Assembly (NCBI GenBank): GCA_050187415.1
Contig: JBFWXN010000007.1
Coordinates: 1 to 64,000, forward strand
Direction of reading: 5' to 3'
DNA length: 64,000 bases
Origin: Ga0077555 sp050187415
Lineage (GTDB): Bacteria; Pseudomonadota; Alphaproteobacteria; Rhizobiales; Hyphomicrobiaceae
Shown here: in pieces, positions 35,663-45,123 of the stretch
How the letters are laid out: each line of letters starts with the position of its first letter
Position numbering within the stretch: the stretch's first letter is position 1
Notes under the pieces: model-generated
Seen by the model: the letters and a program-made list of their open reading frames with translations, nothing else
What the model was told of the DNA's origin: nothing
Database searches by the model: none
Translations under genes and position numbers: made by a program

Positions 35663-36922
35663 ATGATCACGAGCCACGGCGTCGACAGCAGAGAATCCTG
35701 GCGTATCGCGATTATCTCGCTCCTGATGCTGGCGGTTTCGCTTGGCTCGCCGTTCATCACCACCGTCGCATTGAAGCAAATTGCCGCCGAGCTCGGAGGC
35801 GAACGGTCAATCCCTTCGGGAGCAAATGCGCTGGCCTGGCTCGGAACGGGCGTGGGCGGACTGATGATGGGGTTGCTTGCCGAGCGGATCGGCACTCGAG
35901 CAACGGTGGTCATTGGTGGGCTGAGCGTCGCCACCGGTCTCGTAATCTCGTCCGGCGGCGGTTCGGCGTGGCAGCTCTTCCTCGGCCACGGCCTCTTCAT
36001 CGGCCTGTTCGGCAATGGTGCGATGAATGCACCGCTCTTCGTCTACGTCTCGCGATGGTTCGAAGCACGCCGGGGCACTGCAATCGCGCTGATCGCCAGC
36101 GGTCAATATGCCGCGGGCGCATTCTGGCCACCCCTATTCGAGCGTGCGATCGCGATGTGGGGCTGGCGCCGAACGATGTGGAGCTTCGGAGTGCTGGTGG
36201 CGATCGTTGTCGTGCCACTGGCGCTGGCGGTGCTGAAGCCGCCGCCAGCGGCGACGCCAGCGGATGAAGCGAGAGTGTCAAAGGCCGTTGGTTCGCCTGG
36301 CAGGGATCGCCGTGCAAGCTTGCCGCCGAACCTGCTGTTTGCACTTCTCGCGGTTGCTTCGTTTCTATGCTGCGTTCCGATGGCGATGCCTTCCGCGCAT
36401 CTGATAGCTTTCTGCGGTGACCTCGGTATGTCGCCCTCGCGAGGCGCCGCAATGCTGTCGCTACTGCTCGTTTGCGCCTTTTTCAGCCGGCAGTTCTGGG
36501 GATGGCTGTCGGACCGCATCGGAGGGATCTATACGCTGGTGATCTGCTCGACCGCGCAGGCGATGGCGGTCACGGGTTTCCTGCTGACGCAGGACGAGGC
36601 GGGTCTGTTTGCCGTAGCCGCCGCATTCGGACTAGGCTTCAGCGGGCTGATACCGGCTTATCTGCTGACCGCTCGGCAGGTGTTCCCGGCAAGCGAAGCG
36701 GCTTGGCGTCTGCCGGCACTTTTGTTGACCGGGACGGCAGGAATGGCGACGGGCGGCTGGCTCGGCGGCGTCATCTACGATCATTTCGGCTCTTATGCGC
36801 CGGCGTTCGCGACCGGCCTTGGCGCCAATCTGCTGAACCTTGCGATCCTGGTCGGCGTCGCACTGGCCTGGCGAGCTTCCCAGCGGGCAGGACGTCAGAA
36901 CGCGGCGCCGGCCGTGGTTTGA
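35663..36922 (+). CDS. MFS transporter
   Basis: This 419-residue major-facilitator transporter has twelve predicted hydrophobic segments. The first are ISLLMLAVSLGSPFITTV and LAWLGTGVGGLMMGLLAERIG; the loop between helices 2 and 3 has the MFS A-like motif LAERIGTRATVVIGG, and helix 8-9 region has FWGWLSDRIGG. A cytoplasmic loop sits around residues 195-225 (PPPAATPADEARVSKAVG). It resembles monocarboxylate/oxalate-formate-type exporters. Substrate unknown. Confidence 0.9.
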   Translation: MITSHGVDSRESWRIAIISLLMLAVSLGSPFITTVALKQIAAELGGERSIPSGANALAWLGTGVGGLMMGLLAERIGTRATVVIGGLSVATGLVISSGGGSAWQLFLGHGLFIGLFGNGAMNAPLFVYVSRWFEARRGTAIALIASGQYAAGAFWPPLFERAIAMWGWRRTMWSFGVLVAIVVVPLALAVLKPPPAATPADEARVSKAVGSPGRDRRASLPPNLLFALLAVASFLCCVPMAMPSAHLIAFCGDLGMSPSRGAAMLSLLLVCAFFSRQFWGWLSDRIGGIYTLVICSTAQAMAVTGFLLTQDEAGLFAVAAAFGLGFSGLIPAYLLTARQVFPASEAAWRLPALLLTGTAGMATGGWLGGVIYDHFGSYAPAFATGLGANLLNLAILVGVALAWRASQRAGRQNAAPAVV

Positions 36923-37071
36923 AGCGCGAGCGGTGTTGACAGGCAGTGAGCGGTGCCATGCTCCTGCCGGCGTCACTGCTCAACGAGCTGGTATTCGGGT
37001 AGAGTTTCGTTGCGGGCTCGAAATGAACAAGCCGAAGCCATAGTGGCCCCCGTGCGGAGTCGGAGAAAGCC

Positions 37072-38766
37072 ATGAGCGAAGCAAGGCCGAGCTATGCACA
37101 CGGCGGGAGTGAGGTGGCTCTGCTCGGGGAGACCATCGGTTTCCGGTTGGATCGGACCGTCGCGCGATGGGGTGAACGCCCGGCCTTGATTTCGAGCCAG
37201 CAGGGAATTCGCTGGACCTGGCGGGAGCTTGCCCGGCAGGTCGAAGCGTTTGCCGCCGGATTGCTGGCACTCGGGCTCGAGCCCGGCGATCGCGTCGGCA
37301 TCTGGTCGCCGAACAATGCCGAATGGGTCGTCACTCAGTTCGCCAGCGCCAAGGCGGGGCTAGTCTTGGTCACGATCAACCCCGCCTACCGGCTCGCAGA
37401 AGTGGAGTACGCGCTGAACAAGGCCGGCTGTCGGGCACTCGTTACCGCCACGCGGTTCAAGTCGAGCGACTATGTCGGCATGCTTCGGACATTGGCGCCC
37501 GAGCTTGCTGCATCGGTTCCGGGAGCGCTTCGCGCCGCAACGCTGCCCGAGCTGCGGGCGGTCATCCAGATCGGTGCCGACACCGTTCCTGGCGCGCTGG
37601 CTTTTGATGAGGTCGCCGGTCGTGCCGACGCTGCAAGCCGCGATCGTCTCGCCGGCATCGAGACCCGACTGCAGTTCGACGACCCGATCAACATCCAGTT
37701 CACATCGGGCACCACCGGCCTGCCGAAGGGCGCGACGCTGACGCACCACAACATTCTCAACAACGGTTACTTCATCGGTCAGCGGATGCACTACACGGAA
37801 GCAGACAGGGTCTGCATCCCCGTCCCTCTCTACCATTGCTTTGGCATGGTGATCGGCAATATGGCCTGCCTGACGCATGGTTCGGCCATGGTGCTGCCGG
37901 GAGAGGGATTCGATCCGCTCGCGACATTGAAGACGGTCGCTGACGAGCGTTGCACGTCTCTCTATGGGGTGCCGACGATGTTCATCGCGGAACTGGATCA
38001 TCCCCAGTTCAAAAGCTTCGACCTCTCGAGCCTCAGGACGGGCATGATGGCCGGCTCGCCATGTCCGGTGGAGGTCATGCGTCGCTGCGTGCGTGACATG
38101 AACCTCACCGAAATGACGATCGGTTACGGCATGACGGAGACGAGCCCTGTATCCACGCAGACGCTGATCGGCGACAGCCTCGAGAAGCAGACCGGCACTG
38201 TCGGGTGCGCGCATCCCCATGTCGAGATCAAGATCATCGATGCCGAGGGCAGGATCGTGCCGCGCGGAGAGCCGGGCGAGTTCTGTACGCGCGGCTATTC
38301 GGTCATGCTCGGCTACTGGGACGATGCCGATCGCACCGCCGAGGCCATCGACCGCAGCGGCTGGATGCACACCGGCGACCTCGCGACCATGGACGGGGAC
38401 GGTTATTGCAACATCGTCGGCCGCATCAAGGACATGGTGATCCGGGGCGGGGAGAACATCTATCCGCGCGAGATCGAGGAGTTCCTCTACAGGCATCCAG
38501 CTGTGCAGGACGTGCAGGTGTTCGGTATCCCCGATCAGCGCTATGGCGAGGAACTGTGCGCCTGGGTCCGGGTTCGCGCAGGCGAGAGCGTGACCGCCGA
38601 GGCGATCAAGGATTTCTGCCAAGGGCAGATCGCCCACTACAAGATCCCGCGCCACATCCGGTTCGTCGCCGAGTTCCCCATGACCGTCACAGGCAAGGTG
38701 CAGAAATTCATCATGCGGCGGCAGATGGCAGAAGAACTCGGTCTCTCGGAGGAGAAGACGGCTTGA
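37072..38766 (+). CDS. AMP-binding acyl-CoA synthetase
   Basis: This 564-residue ANL-superfamily enzyme activates a carboxylic acid as acyl-AMP and then CoA thioester. It has the P-loop QFTSGTTGLPKGATLTH, GYGMTETSPVS, GWMHTGDLA and the C-terminal catalytic Lys in FPMTVTGKVQKF. The medium/long-chain fatty-acyl-CoA-synthetase-like (FadD/AcsF) layout suggests a lipid or aromatic acid substrate. It could feed the neighbouring beta-oxidation genes. Confidence 0.93.
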   Translation: MSEARPSYAHGGSEVALLGETIGFRLDRTVARWGERPALISSQQGIRWTWRELARQVEAFAAGLLALGLEPGDRVGIWSPNNAEWVVTQFASAKAGLVLVTINPAYRLAEVEYALNKAGCRALVTATRFKSSDYVGMLRTLAPELAASVPGALRAATLPELRAVIQIGADTVPGALAFDEVAGRADAASRDRLAGIETRLQFDDPINIQFTSGTTGLPKGATLTHHNILNNGYFIGQRMHYTEADRVCIPVPLYHCFGMVIGNMACLTHGSAMVLPGEGFDPLATLKTVADERCTSLYGVPTMFIAELDHPQFKSFDLSSLRTGMMAGSPCPVEVMRRCVRDMNLTEMTIGYGMTETSPVSTQTLIGDSLEKQTGTVGCAHPHVEIKIIDAEGRIVPRGEPGEFCTRGYSVMLGYWDDADRTAEAIDRSGWMHTGDLATMDGDGYCNIVGRIKDMVIRGGENIYPREIEEFLYRHPAVQDVQVFGIPDQRYGEELCAWVRVRAGESVTAEAIKDFCQGQIAHYKIPRHIRFVAEFPMTVTGKVQKFIMRRQMAEELGLSEEKTA

Positions 38767-38926
38767 CGGCTGGACGACGGCCGCTCGACTCGGATGGGTA
38801 CCGCTCCGGTGGGCGCATTCACTACGCAGTGCGGGTGGCCCGAGCAGCTTTTTCGTGCGCGTTCGTGGGACTGTTCGAACGGGGTGCGTATTTATTTCGG
38901 ACCGGATAGGCACTAGGTTGACGGCC

Positions 38927-39778
38927 ATGATCACACCCAAGCTCACATCGGAAGAGATCGAGCGCTACAAGCGTCATCTCGTCCTCAGGGACGTCGGCGG
39001 TCAGGGGCAGCAAAAGCTGAGGGCCGCCCGGGTTCTTTGCGTCGGCGCCGGCGGGCTCGGCAGCCCGCTCGTCATGTATCTGGCCGCGGCCGGCGTCGGA
39101 ACGATCGGGATCGTCGACGATGATCATGTCTCGCTGTCGAACCTCCAGCGGCAGATTGCCCATGACACGGCCCACGTGGGGGCGCCGAAAGTCGCGAGCG
39201 CACGCGACATGATCTTGCGGCTCAATCCACACGTTTCGGTCGAGGTGCACGAGACTCGGATCGATGCGTCAAATGCTCTCGAGTTGATCGGTGCCTATGA
39301 CATCGTCGCAGACGGGTCGGACAATTTCGCCACGCGCTACCTCGTCTCGGACGCCTGCTATCTGGCGCGGCGGACGCTCGCGTTCGCGGCGGTCGGGCCG
39401 TTTGACGGTCATATCACGACATTGAAGCCGCACGAGAGGAAGCCGGACGGTACACCTTGGCCGAGCTATCGCTGCCTCTTTCCGGAAGCCCCGCCGCCTG
39501 GCACGGTTGCGAATTGCGCCGAGGTGGGCGTGCTCGGTGCGGTCGTTGGCGTTATCGGTACGCTTCAAGCCACCGAGGTGCTGAAGGAGTTGCTCGGCAT
39601 CGGCGACACCCTCGCGGGCCGGCTTCTTATCTATGACGCACTGTCGGTCCGGTTCCAGGAGGTTCGCTACAACTGGGACCGGAGTAACCCCTTGTCGGGC
39701 GACACGCCGAATATCCGCGACCTGTCGCATCATCAGGCGGCAAGGGCGGAGAGCTGCGAGGTCTCGGAAGCGAGATGA
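38927..39778 (+). CDS. moeB: MoeB/ThiF-type adenylyltransferase (sulfurtransferase-activating)
   Basis: This 283-residue E1-like enzyme adenylates the C-terminus of MoaD/ThiS-type sulfur carriers. It starts with the family hallmark LTSEEIERYKRHLVLRDVG, has GAGGLGSP, NLQRQIAHDT, and ADGSDNFATRYLVSDAC. Relative to E. coli MoeB, the zinc Cys pairs are changed: the first site reads PSYRC (one Cys) and the second reads NPLSGDTPNIRDL with no CxxC. Such zinc-poor variants appear in alphaproteobacteria. The start at 38927 was preferred over 38855. Confidence 0.88.
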   Translation: MITPKLTSEEIERYKRHLVLRDVGGQGQQKLRAARVLCVGAGGLGSPLVMYLAAAGVGTIGIVDDDHVSLSNLQRQIAHDTAHVGAPKVASARDMILRLNPHVSVEVHETRIDASNALELIGAYDIVADGSDNFATRYLVSDACYLARRTLAFAAVGPFDGHITTLKPHERKPDGTPWPSYRCLFPEAPPPGTVANCAEVGVLGAVVGVIGTLQATEVLKELLGIGDTLAGRLLIYDALSVRFQEVRYNWDRSNPLSGDTPNIRDLSHHQAARAESCEVSEAR

Positions 39779-39875
39779 ACGACAGGGGTGTGGCGCCCGC
39801 TCTTTGGACGCAGATGCACCGGCGGAGGCATGCACGCGGTAACTGCGTTCTCTCAGGAAACGCGCAGGACGCCGT

Positions 39876-40829
39876 TCATCGGGGGTCCGGCAGTCGTGCC
39901 GCAACTTGAGATGCGTTAGTAGACGGGGGCGGGCGTACCGACGAGCCTGGCGAGGCCCGGGCGACGAGCATCGGCTTCGGGGGCGAGGCAAACCGATAGA
40001 TATAGCGCATGGCGTTCTCGATCGATTTCGACCAAATGGTCCAAGTGTGATCGCCGTCTACAATCCGAAGCTCGGACGCTTCAGGTTGATGGTCGAACAG
40101 GCGCTTGAAGAGTGTCATGGTCTCGAATGCGATGCCGTACCGGTCATTGTCACCCGATACGAGATAGAACGGGACACGCTGCTTCTGGCGAAAATAGGCA
40201 TCGATCAGACTCGGGTAATTGCGGTCCCGCCAGAGCGCGTCGTCAAACGAACCGTCTTGTCGCAAGAACGGAGGTTGCACGCGCGCTGACGAAATGTCGG
40301 GCGGAACGTCGGCATAGACGGCGGGGCTCAATGCTGCAGCGGCGGCAATGCGATCCGGGTAGCGCATTGCAAAGCGTACGGCGCCGAAACCACCAGCCGA
40401 CAAACCGGCAATCAATCGACCCTCGCGGCCTTCGATGGTTCGGTAGCGGCGCTCGATCGTCGGGACCAGTTCGCTCCAGAAGGCTGTCTCGGCCTTGTCG
40501 CGCGCACCGTCCACCCACCAGCAGCCACTGCAGCCGGGCATCACAATAATCGACGGCGGAATCTGTCGATTACTGATCATGCGATCGGCGGTGGCCTTGA
40601 TGCCACCTTCTTTCGCCCACGCAGCCTCGTCCCCGCCGGCGCCGTGCAACAAATAGAGAACGGGATAGCTGAGATCGCCGTTTTCATAGCCATCGGGCAA
40701 GTAAATCACGAAGGGAAACATGCGCCCGAGCACCGGCGAATTGACGCTTTCTCGCGCCAGCATGCTTTCGGCGCGCGCGTTTGAGAAGGCGCCGAGCAAC
40801 ACGAGCAGAACGCCCAACAGGCGACGCAT
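39876..40829 (-). CDS. Exported esterase (EstD/S-formylglutathione-hydrolase-like fold)
   Basis: This 317-residue exported hydrolase has a signal peptide (MRRLLGVLLVLLGAFSNARA) and a serine-esterase fold: PVLYLLHGAGGDEAAWAKEGG (oxyanion), nucleophile elbow IAGLSAGGFGAVRFAMRYP, LVSGDNDRYG (Asp) and VDGDHTWTIW (His). It is related to putative esterases such as mycolyltransferase/feruloyl esterase families. It lies downstream of the SGNH hydrolase gene (175 bp gap), and may belong to the same envelope-acyl module. A Pro/Ser-rich tail follows the last domain segment. Confidence 0.87.
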   Translation of the reverse strand: MRRLLGVLLVLLGAFSNARAESMLARESVNSPVLGRMFPFVIYLPDGYENGDLSYPVLYLLHGAGGDEAAWAKEGGIKATADRMISNRQIPPSIIVMPGCSGCWWVDGARDKAETAFWSELVPTIERRYRTIEGREGRLIAGLSAGGFGAVRFAMRYPDRIAAAAALSPAVYADVPPDISSARVQPPFLRQDGSFDDALWRDRNYPSLIDAYFRQKQRVPFYLVSGDNDRYGIAFETMTLFKRLFDHQPEASELRIVDGDHTWTIWSKSIENAMRYIYRFASPPKPMLVARASPGSSVRPPPSTNASQVAARLPDPR

Positions 40830-41003
40830 TTGGTAAGCCCCGACGTCTAAAGCGCAGCTTGAGCGGCAGGGTAGGGGCTCAGGGGGTCGGCCGCAAGGCC
40901 TTCGGTTCAGGCCGTAGCAAGAATTCTCGATCGTGGTGAAGCCTCGACGCCTGCCGGCTCCGCGGCGACGCATGATCGCTCAAACGCGTTCAGGCTCGCG
41001 CCT

Positions 41004-41867
41004 TTATTTGCCGGGGTCCTTACTAGATGGCGGCGATGGTGGGGGCGCGCCGGGCAAAGCGCCGCCAGGAGGTTTCTCGAAAGGATCACGCGGCTTGGGC
41101 TTCGCGAATAGGCCAACCGCCAGTGCCCGGCTGAGAAAGTCTGCGAGGCAATTGGAGCCCGCGTCGGTCAAGTCGAGCTCGCTGGTCGGCTCTCCCTGCT
41201 GCCGGCGAACACGGTCCAAGGCCTCGATCGATTCATAATGGCCAATTCTGAGAATTCCCTGTTCCCGCACGACATCGCGAATGACTTTTCGGATGCGCTG
41301 GAAACCTTCGTTGCCCGCCAAGCTGCGCTGGTACCGGAGCCCGATCAACACAATATCGACGTTGTGCTCCTTGAGCCAGACGATGGTCCGCGTCAGTGTA
41401 AGTTTCAGGTCGCCGGCCGGCGTCAGCGCCAAGGCATCGGCAACGCCCACCTGCCAGAACACAAGATCAGGATTGACCAGTGCGACCTCTGTTTTGATGC
41501 GCTCAGCCCCATCGCGCGCCAGCTCCCCGGAGACGCCGCGGTCGATGATATCCACATCGACGCCTTTGATGCTGCTCTCGATCATCTTCTCGACGAGCGC
41601 ATAGTGACCTTGCGTCTGATCTCGCACATTGAGGGGAGTCGCTCCCATGGCGAGCACTCGAAGCTGCTTGCGCTCGCGCAGGACCCTTGCCGAGTTTGGC
41701 AGTTGAGCCTGCCCAAATCCGATTTCCGCACCTTCCGAGCACATGCGCTGCAGAGTGCTCTGGGACGCACCCGTCGCCGGCTGCCCCGGCGGCGGCTGCT
41801 GCGCGATCGCGGGTTCACTGGCGTTCCAACACATCAGAAGGCACGCGACGAGGGCCGTTGTGCGCAT
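41004..41867 (-). CDS. Exported SGNH/GDSL-type hydrolase
   Basis: This 287-residue protein has a signal peptide (MRTTALVACLLMCWNASEPAIA) and an SGNH-like domain. The GDSL block is altered to LRVLAMGATPLNV, DVDIIDRGVSGE follows, with WQVGVADALAL where the Asn-containing block (normally GxND) would be; catalytic identities are uncertain. A final Asp-x-x-His pair is not obvious. The C-terminus is Pro/Lys-rich. The start at 41867 leaves 8 bp after the OpgC-type gene; the in-frame Met at 41897 would overlap it. Tight coupling with an acyltransferase suggests an accessory (de)acylation role. Confidence 0.72.
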   Translation of the reverse strand: MRTTALVACLLMCWNASEPAIAQQPPPGQPATGASQSTLQRMCSEGAEIGFGQAQLPNSARVLRERKQLRVLAMGATPLNVRDQTQGHYALVEKMIESSIKGVDVDIIDRGVSGELARDGAERIKTEVALVNPDLVFWQVGVADALALTPAGDLKLTLTRTIVWLKEHNVDIVLIGLRYQRSLAGNEGFQRIRKVIRDVVREQGILRIGHYESIEALDRVRRQQGEPTSELDLTDAGSNCLADFLSRALAVGLFAKPKPRDPFEKPPGGALPGAPPPSPPSSKDPGK

Positions 41868-41875
41868 CGACTTGA

Positions 41876-42955
41876 CTAGTCCTTCCGCGACCGCCATTCC
41901 GCCATCCACGCGACGAGGCTCAGGGCCACTATGCCTGATCCAACCAACAACGTATCGACCAGCAAGCCGCCCCCGTAGGCAAATCTCACGATCTGTCCGG
42001 CGAGGCTCAGCACCGAGCCCACACAAAACACGGGCAGCGAGTTTCGCCCCAATCGGGACAGGAACTCAACGAGGCTCGGAACAACCTTAACGATATAGGG
42101 ATAAGCCGCCGACATCAGAGCGATCAAGGCCATGAACTGTATAAGTCGGATGGGTGTAACGAACGTCTTTCCAATGATGAACAGCAGCCTGGGTTCGGGA
42201 ACCTTGGTCGGATCCCACCAAAGGTTGAACCAGCCCATCAGGCTGAGGCCGATCACGATGGGAGCGGCGATGAAGCGCAACCAGCGGATATTTCGCTTTA
42301 CCCAGCCGCCGGCACCGCGGTCACGGCTCATCGAGAACCCGAGCACGAAGATGAGCTGCCAGCACAGCGGGTTGAAGAACCACTGACCATCGACGGGCCA
42401 GGTCGGGACGGTTATGCCGAAGACGAGGCTTACAAGATAGATAGCCACCGAAATCGGCAGCAGAATGTTGGGCGCATAGCGGTGAACGATGGCGACGAAT
42501 GGCGCGATCGTCAGCAACACGACGTAGAGCGGCAAAATATTGAAGTAGCCGAGTTGGTGGCTGAGCAGCACCAGCCCGATGTGAGCACGGACCGGATCGT
42601 AGAAGATCGCTGCCGCGTTGTGCCACTCCAGGAAAAGTGGATTGACGAGAACCAGCGCCGCTGCGGCCAGCATCGCAATAGCGAGAAGCGCAATGGCCAT
42701 CTGCGCCACATAGAGCGTGATAGCGCGCCCAAACAAACGGAAGAGCAGGTCGGGCGTCGGGCGAGGATCGTCGGGGCGGCCGACGACGTGACGCAGCGAC
42801 CAGCCAGCGAGGAAGACGAACAACTCGGCGGAGTCCGACAAGGAGAAGTTCTTGTGCGTCAAATGCTCGTAGAAGTTCTGCGGTATGTGATTGATGAAGA
42901 TCGCGACAAGCGCATAGCCCCGCCAGAAATCGACTGCATTGACCTGACGCTGCAT
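41876..42955 (-). CDS. OpgC-domain membrane acyltransferase
   Basis: This 359-residue integral membrane protein of the OpgC/acyltransferase-3 type starts VDFWRGYALVAIFINHIPQNFYEHLTH, the hallmark N-terminus of OpgC proteins, followed by about ten hydrophobic segments. OpgC-like proteins add succinyl or acyl groups to periplasmic glucans. The immediate downstream gene is an exported SGNH hydrolase, a common pairing with such O-acyltransferases. Actual substrate unknown. Confidence 0.9.
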   Translation of the reverse strand: MQRQVNAVDFWRGYALVAIFINHIPQNFYEHLTHKNFSLSDSAELFVFLAGWSLRHVVGRPDDPRPTPDLLFRLFGRAITLYVAQMAIALLAIAMLAAAALVLVNPLFLEWHNAAAIFYDPVRAHIGLVLLSHQLGYFNILPLYVVLLTIAPFVAIVHRYAPNILLPISVAIYLVSLVFGITVPTWPVDGQWFFNPLCWQLIFVLGFSMSRDRGAGGWVKRNIRWLRFIAAPIVIGLSLMGWFNLWWDPTKVPEPRLLFIIGKTFVTPIRLIQFMALIALMSAAYPYIVKVVPSLVEFLSRLGRNSLPVFCVGSVLSLAGQIVRFAYGGGLLVDTLLVGSGIVALSLVAWMAEWRSRKD

Positions 42956-43260
42956 CGGACACCTCTGAGGACGCGCGTCTTGCTATCCGAGGATATCGTT
43001 CTTGGGAAGGAGATCGAGCGTCCGTCGGCTGATTCGATGATCACGACGGCATGATCGGCCCGGGATTTGGGCTTCACGTACGGCGTCACTGCACGCTACG
43101 CTGGTACGGACGTGCGTGATCGCAAGCGAAAGTCCCTCAGCGACGAGGTGTCTGATGCCTCGTGCCGGCATGAAGGCCTTCGACATAGCTTCGTGGATCG
43201 TGAGGCCCCCGCCTGTCCCGAGACAGGGCGGCGTCGCTGGGCAGACAAGTTGAGGTTCGA
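42956..43260. other. Divergent intergenic region without a recognised gene
   Basis: This 305-bp region separates the divergent OpgC-type (minus) and exported MBL-fold (plus) genes. I see no RNA gene or convincing small coding frame. A long minus-strand frame crossing it (ending near 42983) is not supported by composition. Promoters for both flanking genes presumably lie here. Confidence 0.5.
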
Positions 43261-44088
43261 ATGACCGGCACATTCTTCGGCAACCGACCCCTGCTTTTCC
43301 TCCTCGGCCTGCTTGCGCTTGCGGCACCATGGAGCCCGCCCGCCCGCGCCGCCGTCGACCGCTGCATCGCCGTCGCGCAGGGCCCCGGATTTCGCTTCGT
43401 GCAGCCGGCCCGCTACGAGGTGGCGGCGCTCAAGCCCGACGAAGTCAGCCTCACGTACGTCGGTCACTCGACGTTTCTGATTGAAAGCGCAAAAGGCGTG
43501 CGCATTGCCACCGACTACAACGACTATGTCCGACCGGCGGTGGTTCCTGACATTGCGACCATGAACCGGGCCCACTCGACACACTTTACGGAGACACCGG
43601 ACCCATCGATCCGGCATGTACTCAGAGGCTGGGACCCATCGGGTGGGCCGGCCCAACATGACGTGAGCGAAGATGATGTGCGGGTGCGAAACGTGCCGAC
43701 CAATATCCGCACCTACTCGGGCGGTACCGACGAGTTTGGGAACTCGATCTTTGTCTTTGAGATAGGCGGCTTGTGCATCGCGCATCTCGGTCACTTGCAT
43801 CACACCCTGTCGCCGCAACAGGTCGGCCGCATCGGTCAAATGGATGTCGTTCTTGCGCCTGTCGACGGGAGCTACACGCTCGACACGTCCGGCATGCTCG
43901 AGGTTCTGCGTGATCTGAAAGCGCCGCTGATCATTCCGATGCACTATTTCTCGAGTTTCACGCTGAGCCGCTTTCTCGATGCTGCGCGACCTCACTACGA
44001 GATCAAAATGAACGCCGATCCGACGATCGTCGTCTCGAGAAGCAATCTCCCATCGAAGCCGCAAATTCTCGTGCTTCCCGGACACTGA
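43261..44088 (+). CDS. Exported UlaG-like MBL-fold hydrolase
   Basis: This 275-residue exported protein has a signal peptide (LLFLLGLLALAAPWSPPARA) and a UlaG/RNase-Z-like metallo-beta-lactamase domain: VSLTYVGHSTFLIES, IATDYNDYVRP, NRAHSTHF, HLGHLHHTLS and LIIPMHYFS. The spacing of histidines fits the UlaG-like subgroup with the first ligands degenerate (AHSTHF in place of HxHxDH). It may act on cyclic phosphate or lactone substrates, but the family is largely uncharacterised when exported. Confidence 0.85.
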   Translation: MTGTFFGNRPLLFLLGLLALAAPWSPPARAAVDRCIAVAQGPGFRFVQPARYEVAALKPDEVSLTYVGHSTFLIESAKGVRIATDYNDYVRPAVVPDIATMNRAHSTHFTETPDPSIRHVLRGWDPSGGPAQHDVSEDDVRVRNVPTNIRTYSGGTDEFGNSIFVFEIGGLCIAHLGHLHHTLSPQQVGRIGQMDVVLAPVDGSYTLDTSGMLEVLRDLKAPLIIPMHYFSSFTLSRFLDAARPHYEIKMNADPTIVVSRSNLPSKPQILVLPGH

Positions 44089-44135
44089 GGCATTTCACCA
44101 GCCGGAACGTGCACGTCCAGGGAATTAAGTCGACG

Positions 44136-44753
44136 TCATTGGTCGATGAATTTGAGAACCGCGTCGGAGACCTCAACCTCGCGCCGCCGGAAGAAGTGGT
44201 CGGCACGCTCGATGATCACGAGTTGCGTCGGCTTGGCGAGCCTCGAGCTGAGCGCTTTCAGTCCGGCGACGGGCGAATGGTCGTCGCGGTCGCCGCTGAT
44301 CAGAAGCTTCGGCTTTGCGATGTCCTCCAGAAACGAGGCGTCGCGCGTGGCGATCGGCAATGCAACACCGATCAATTTCGCGACGCGCGGGTCGTCCGCT
44401 CCGGCGCGCATGCCGACGATCGAGCCGAAGGAATAGCCGGCAACAACGATGGTATCGAAAGCCTGCTGCTGCAAAAGGTACGTGACGGCCGCCTTCACGT
44501 CGTCGATTTCAGCCACGCCTTCCCCGTGTACGCCACTGCTGCCGCCGACACCGCGAAAGTTGAAGCGAAGCGTTGCGTGGCCGGCGCGGCGCAGTGCAAT
44601 CACCATCGCCTCGACGACATTATTGTGCATCTCGCCGCCGTAGAGGGGATGCGGATGACAGACGACGACGCCCGTGAGTGCGGCCGGCTCCGGCAGGGAC
44701 ACGAGGCCTTCGAGTATGATCGAGCCGGCCGCAAACCTGATCTGCTCTTCCAT
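44136..44753 (-). CDS. Alpha/beta hydrolase (dienelactone-hydrolase-like)
   Basis: This 205-residue cytoplasmic hydrolase has VVVCHPHPLYGGEMHNNVV, RFNFRGVGGSSG, the elbow VAGYSFGSIVG, the Asp in ISGDRDDHSPV and the His in ADHFFRR. This is the small conserved alpha/beta hydrolase found in many alphaproteobacteria (related to CocE/NonD-like proteins). No substrate assigned. Confidence 0.9.
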   Translation of the reverse strand: MEEQIRFAAGSIILEGLVSLPEPAALTGVVVCHPHPLYGGEMHNNVVEAMVIALRRAGHATLRFNFRGVGGSSGVHGEGVAEIDDVKAAVTYLLQQQAFDTIVVAGYSFGSIVGMRAGADDPRVAKLIGVALPIATRDASFLEDIAKPKLLISGDRDDHSPVAGLKALSSRLAKPTQLVIIERADHFFRRREVEVSDAVLKFIDQ

Positions 44754-44804
44754 GGGTGCCCCCTGTTTCGCCGCGCCCCTGCTTTCGGCGCTGCAGCCGA
44801 GGGC

Positions 44805-44960
44805 TCACCCGCTCAACAATACCGAGAAATCCTCGATCGTCGTGCCTCTCAGGAGAGCATTGTAGTCGTCGAAGACGGTGTGGCCCGGCGCGATCTGGCC
44901 GAGCGTGGGCGTTGGTGCGCAGTCTCGGATAGGTACGAAGCATGACGACTTGCGCAGCAC
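44805..44960 (-). CDS. Possible small protein or gene remnant
   Basis: In the 370-bp gap between divergent genes, the minus strand holds a 51-residue frame from a GTG at 44960 to TGA at 44805. Its codon third positions are GC-rich in the manner of neighbouring genes, and the peptide has a plausible folded look (DCAPTPTLGQIAPGHTVFDD, then ALLRGTTIEDFSVLL). There is no clear ribosome-binding site and an in-frame TAA lies just upstream of the GTG, so it may be the end of a decayed gene. No family recognised. Confidence 0.3.
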   Translation of the reverse strand: MLRKSSCFVPIRDCAPTPTLGQIAPGHTVFDDYNALLRGTTIEDFSVLLSG

Positions 44961-45123
44961 CCACGCAAATTATGCCAAGCTTTTCAAGTCGCTTCACGGA
45001 TGCGCGATCGCCCCTTTTCCCCGCGCTTGCAGCACTCATATGACGGTCAAGGCGGGAAACCGCCGGCTGCGACGCCCTGTCAATAGGGCTCGCCAATCAA
45101 AATCGATGATCTAGGAGCATGTC

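Noticed and set aside
37360..38946. 528-residue frame opposite the acyl-CoA synthetase
   Set aside because: Antisense shadow; the plus strand carries all ANL motifs.
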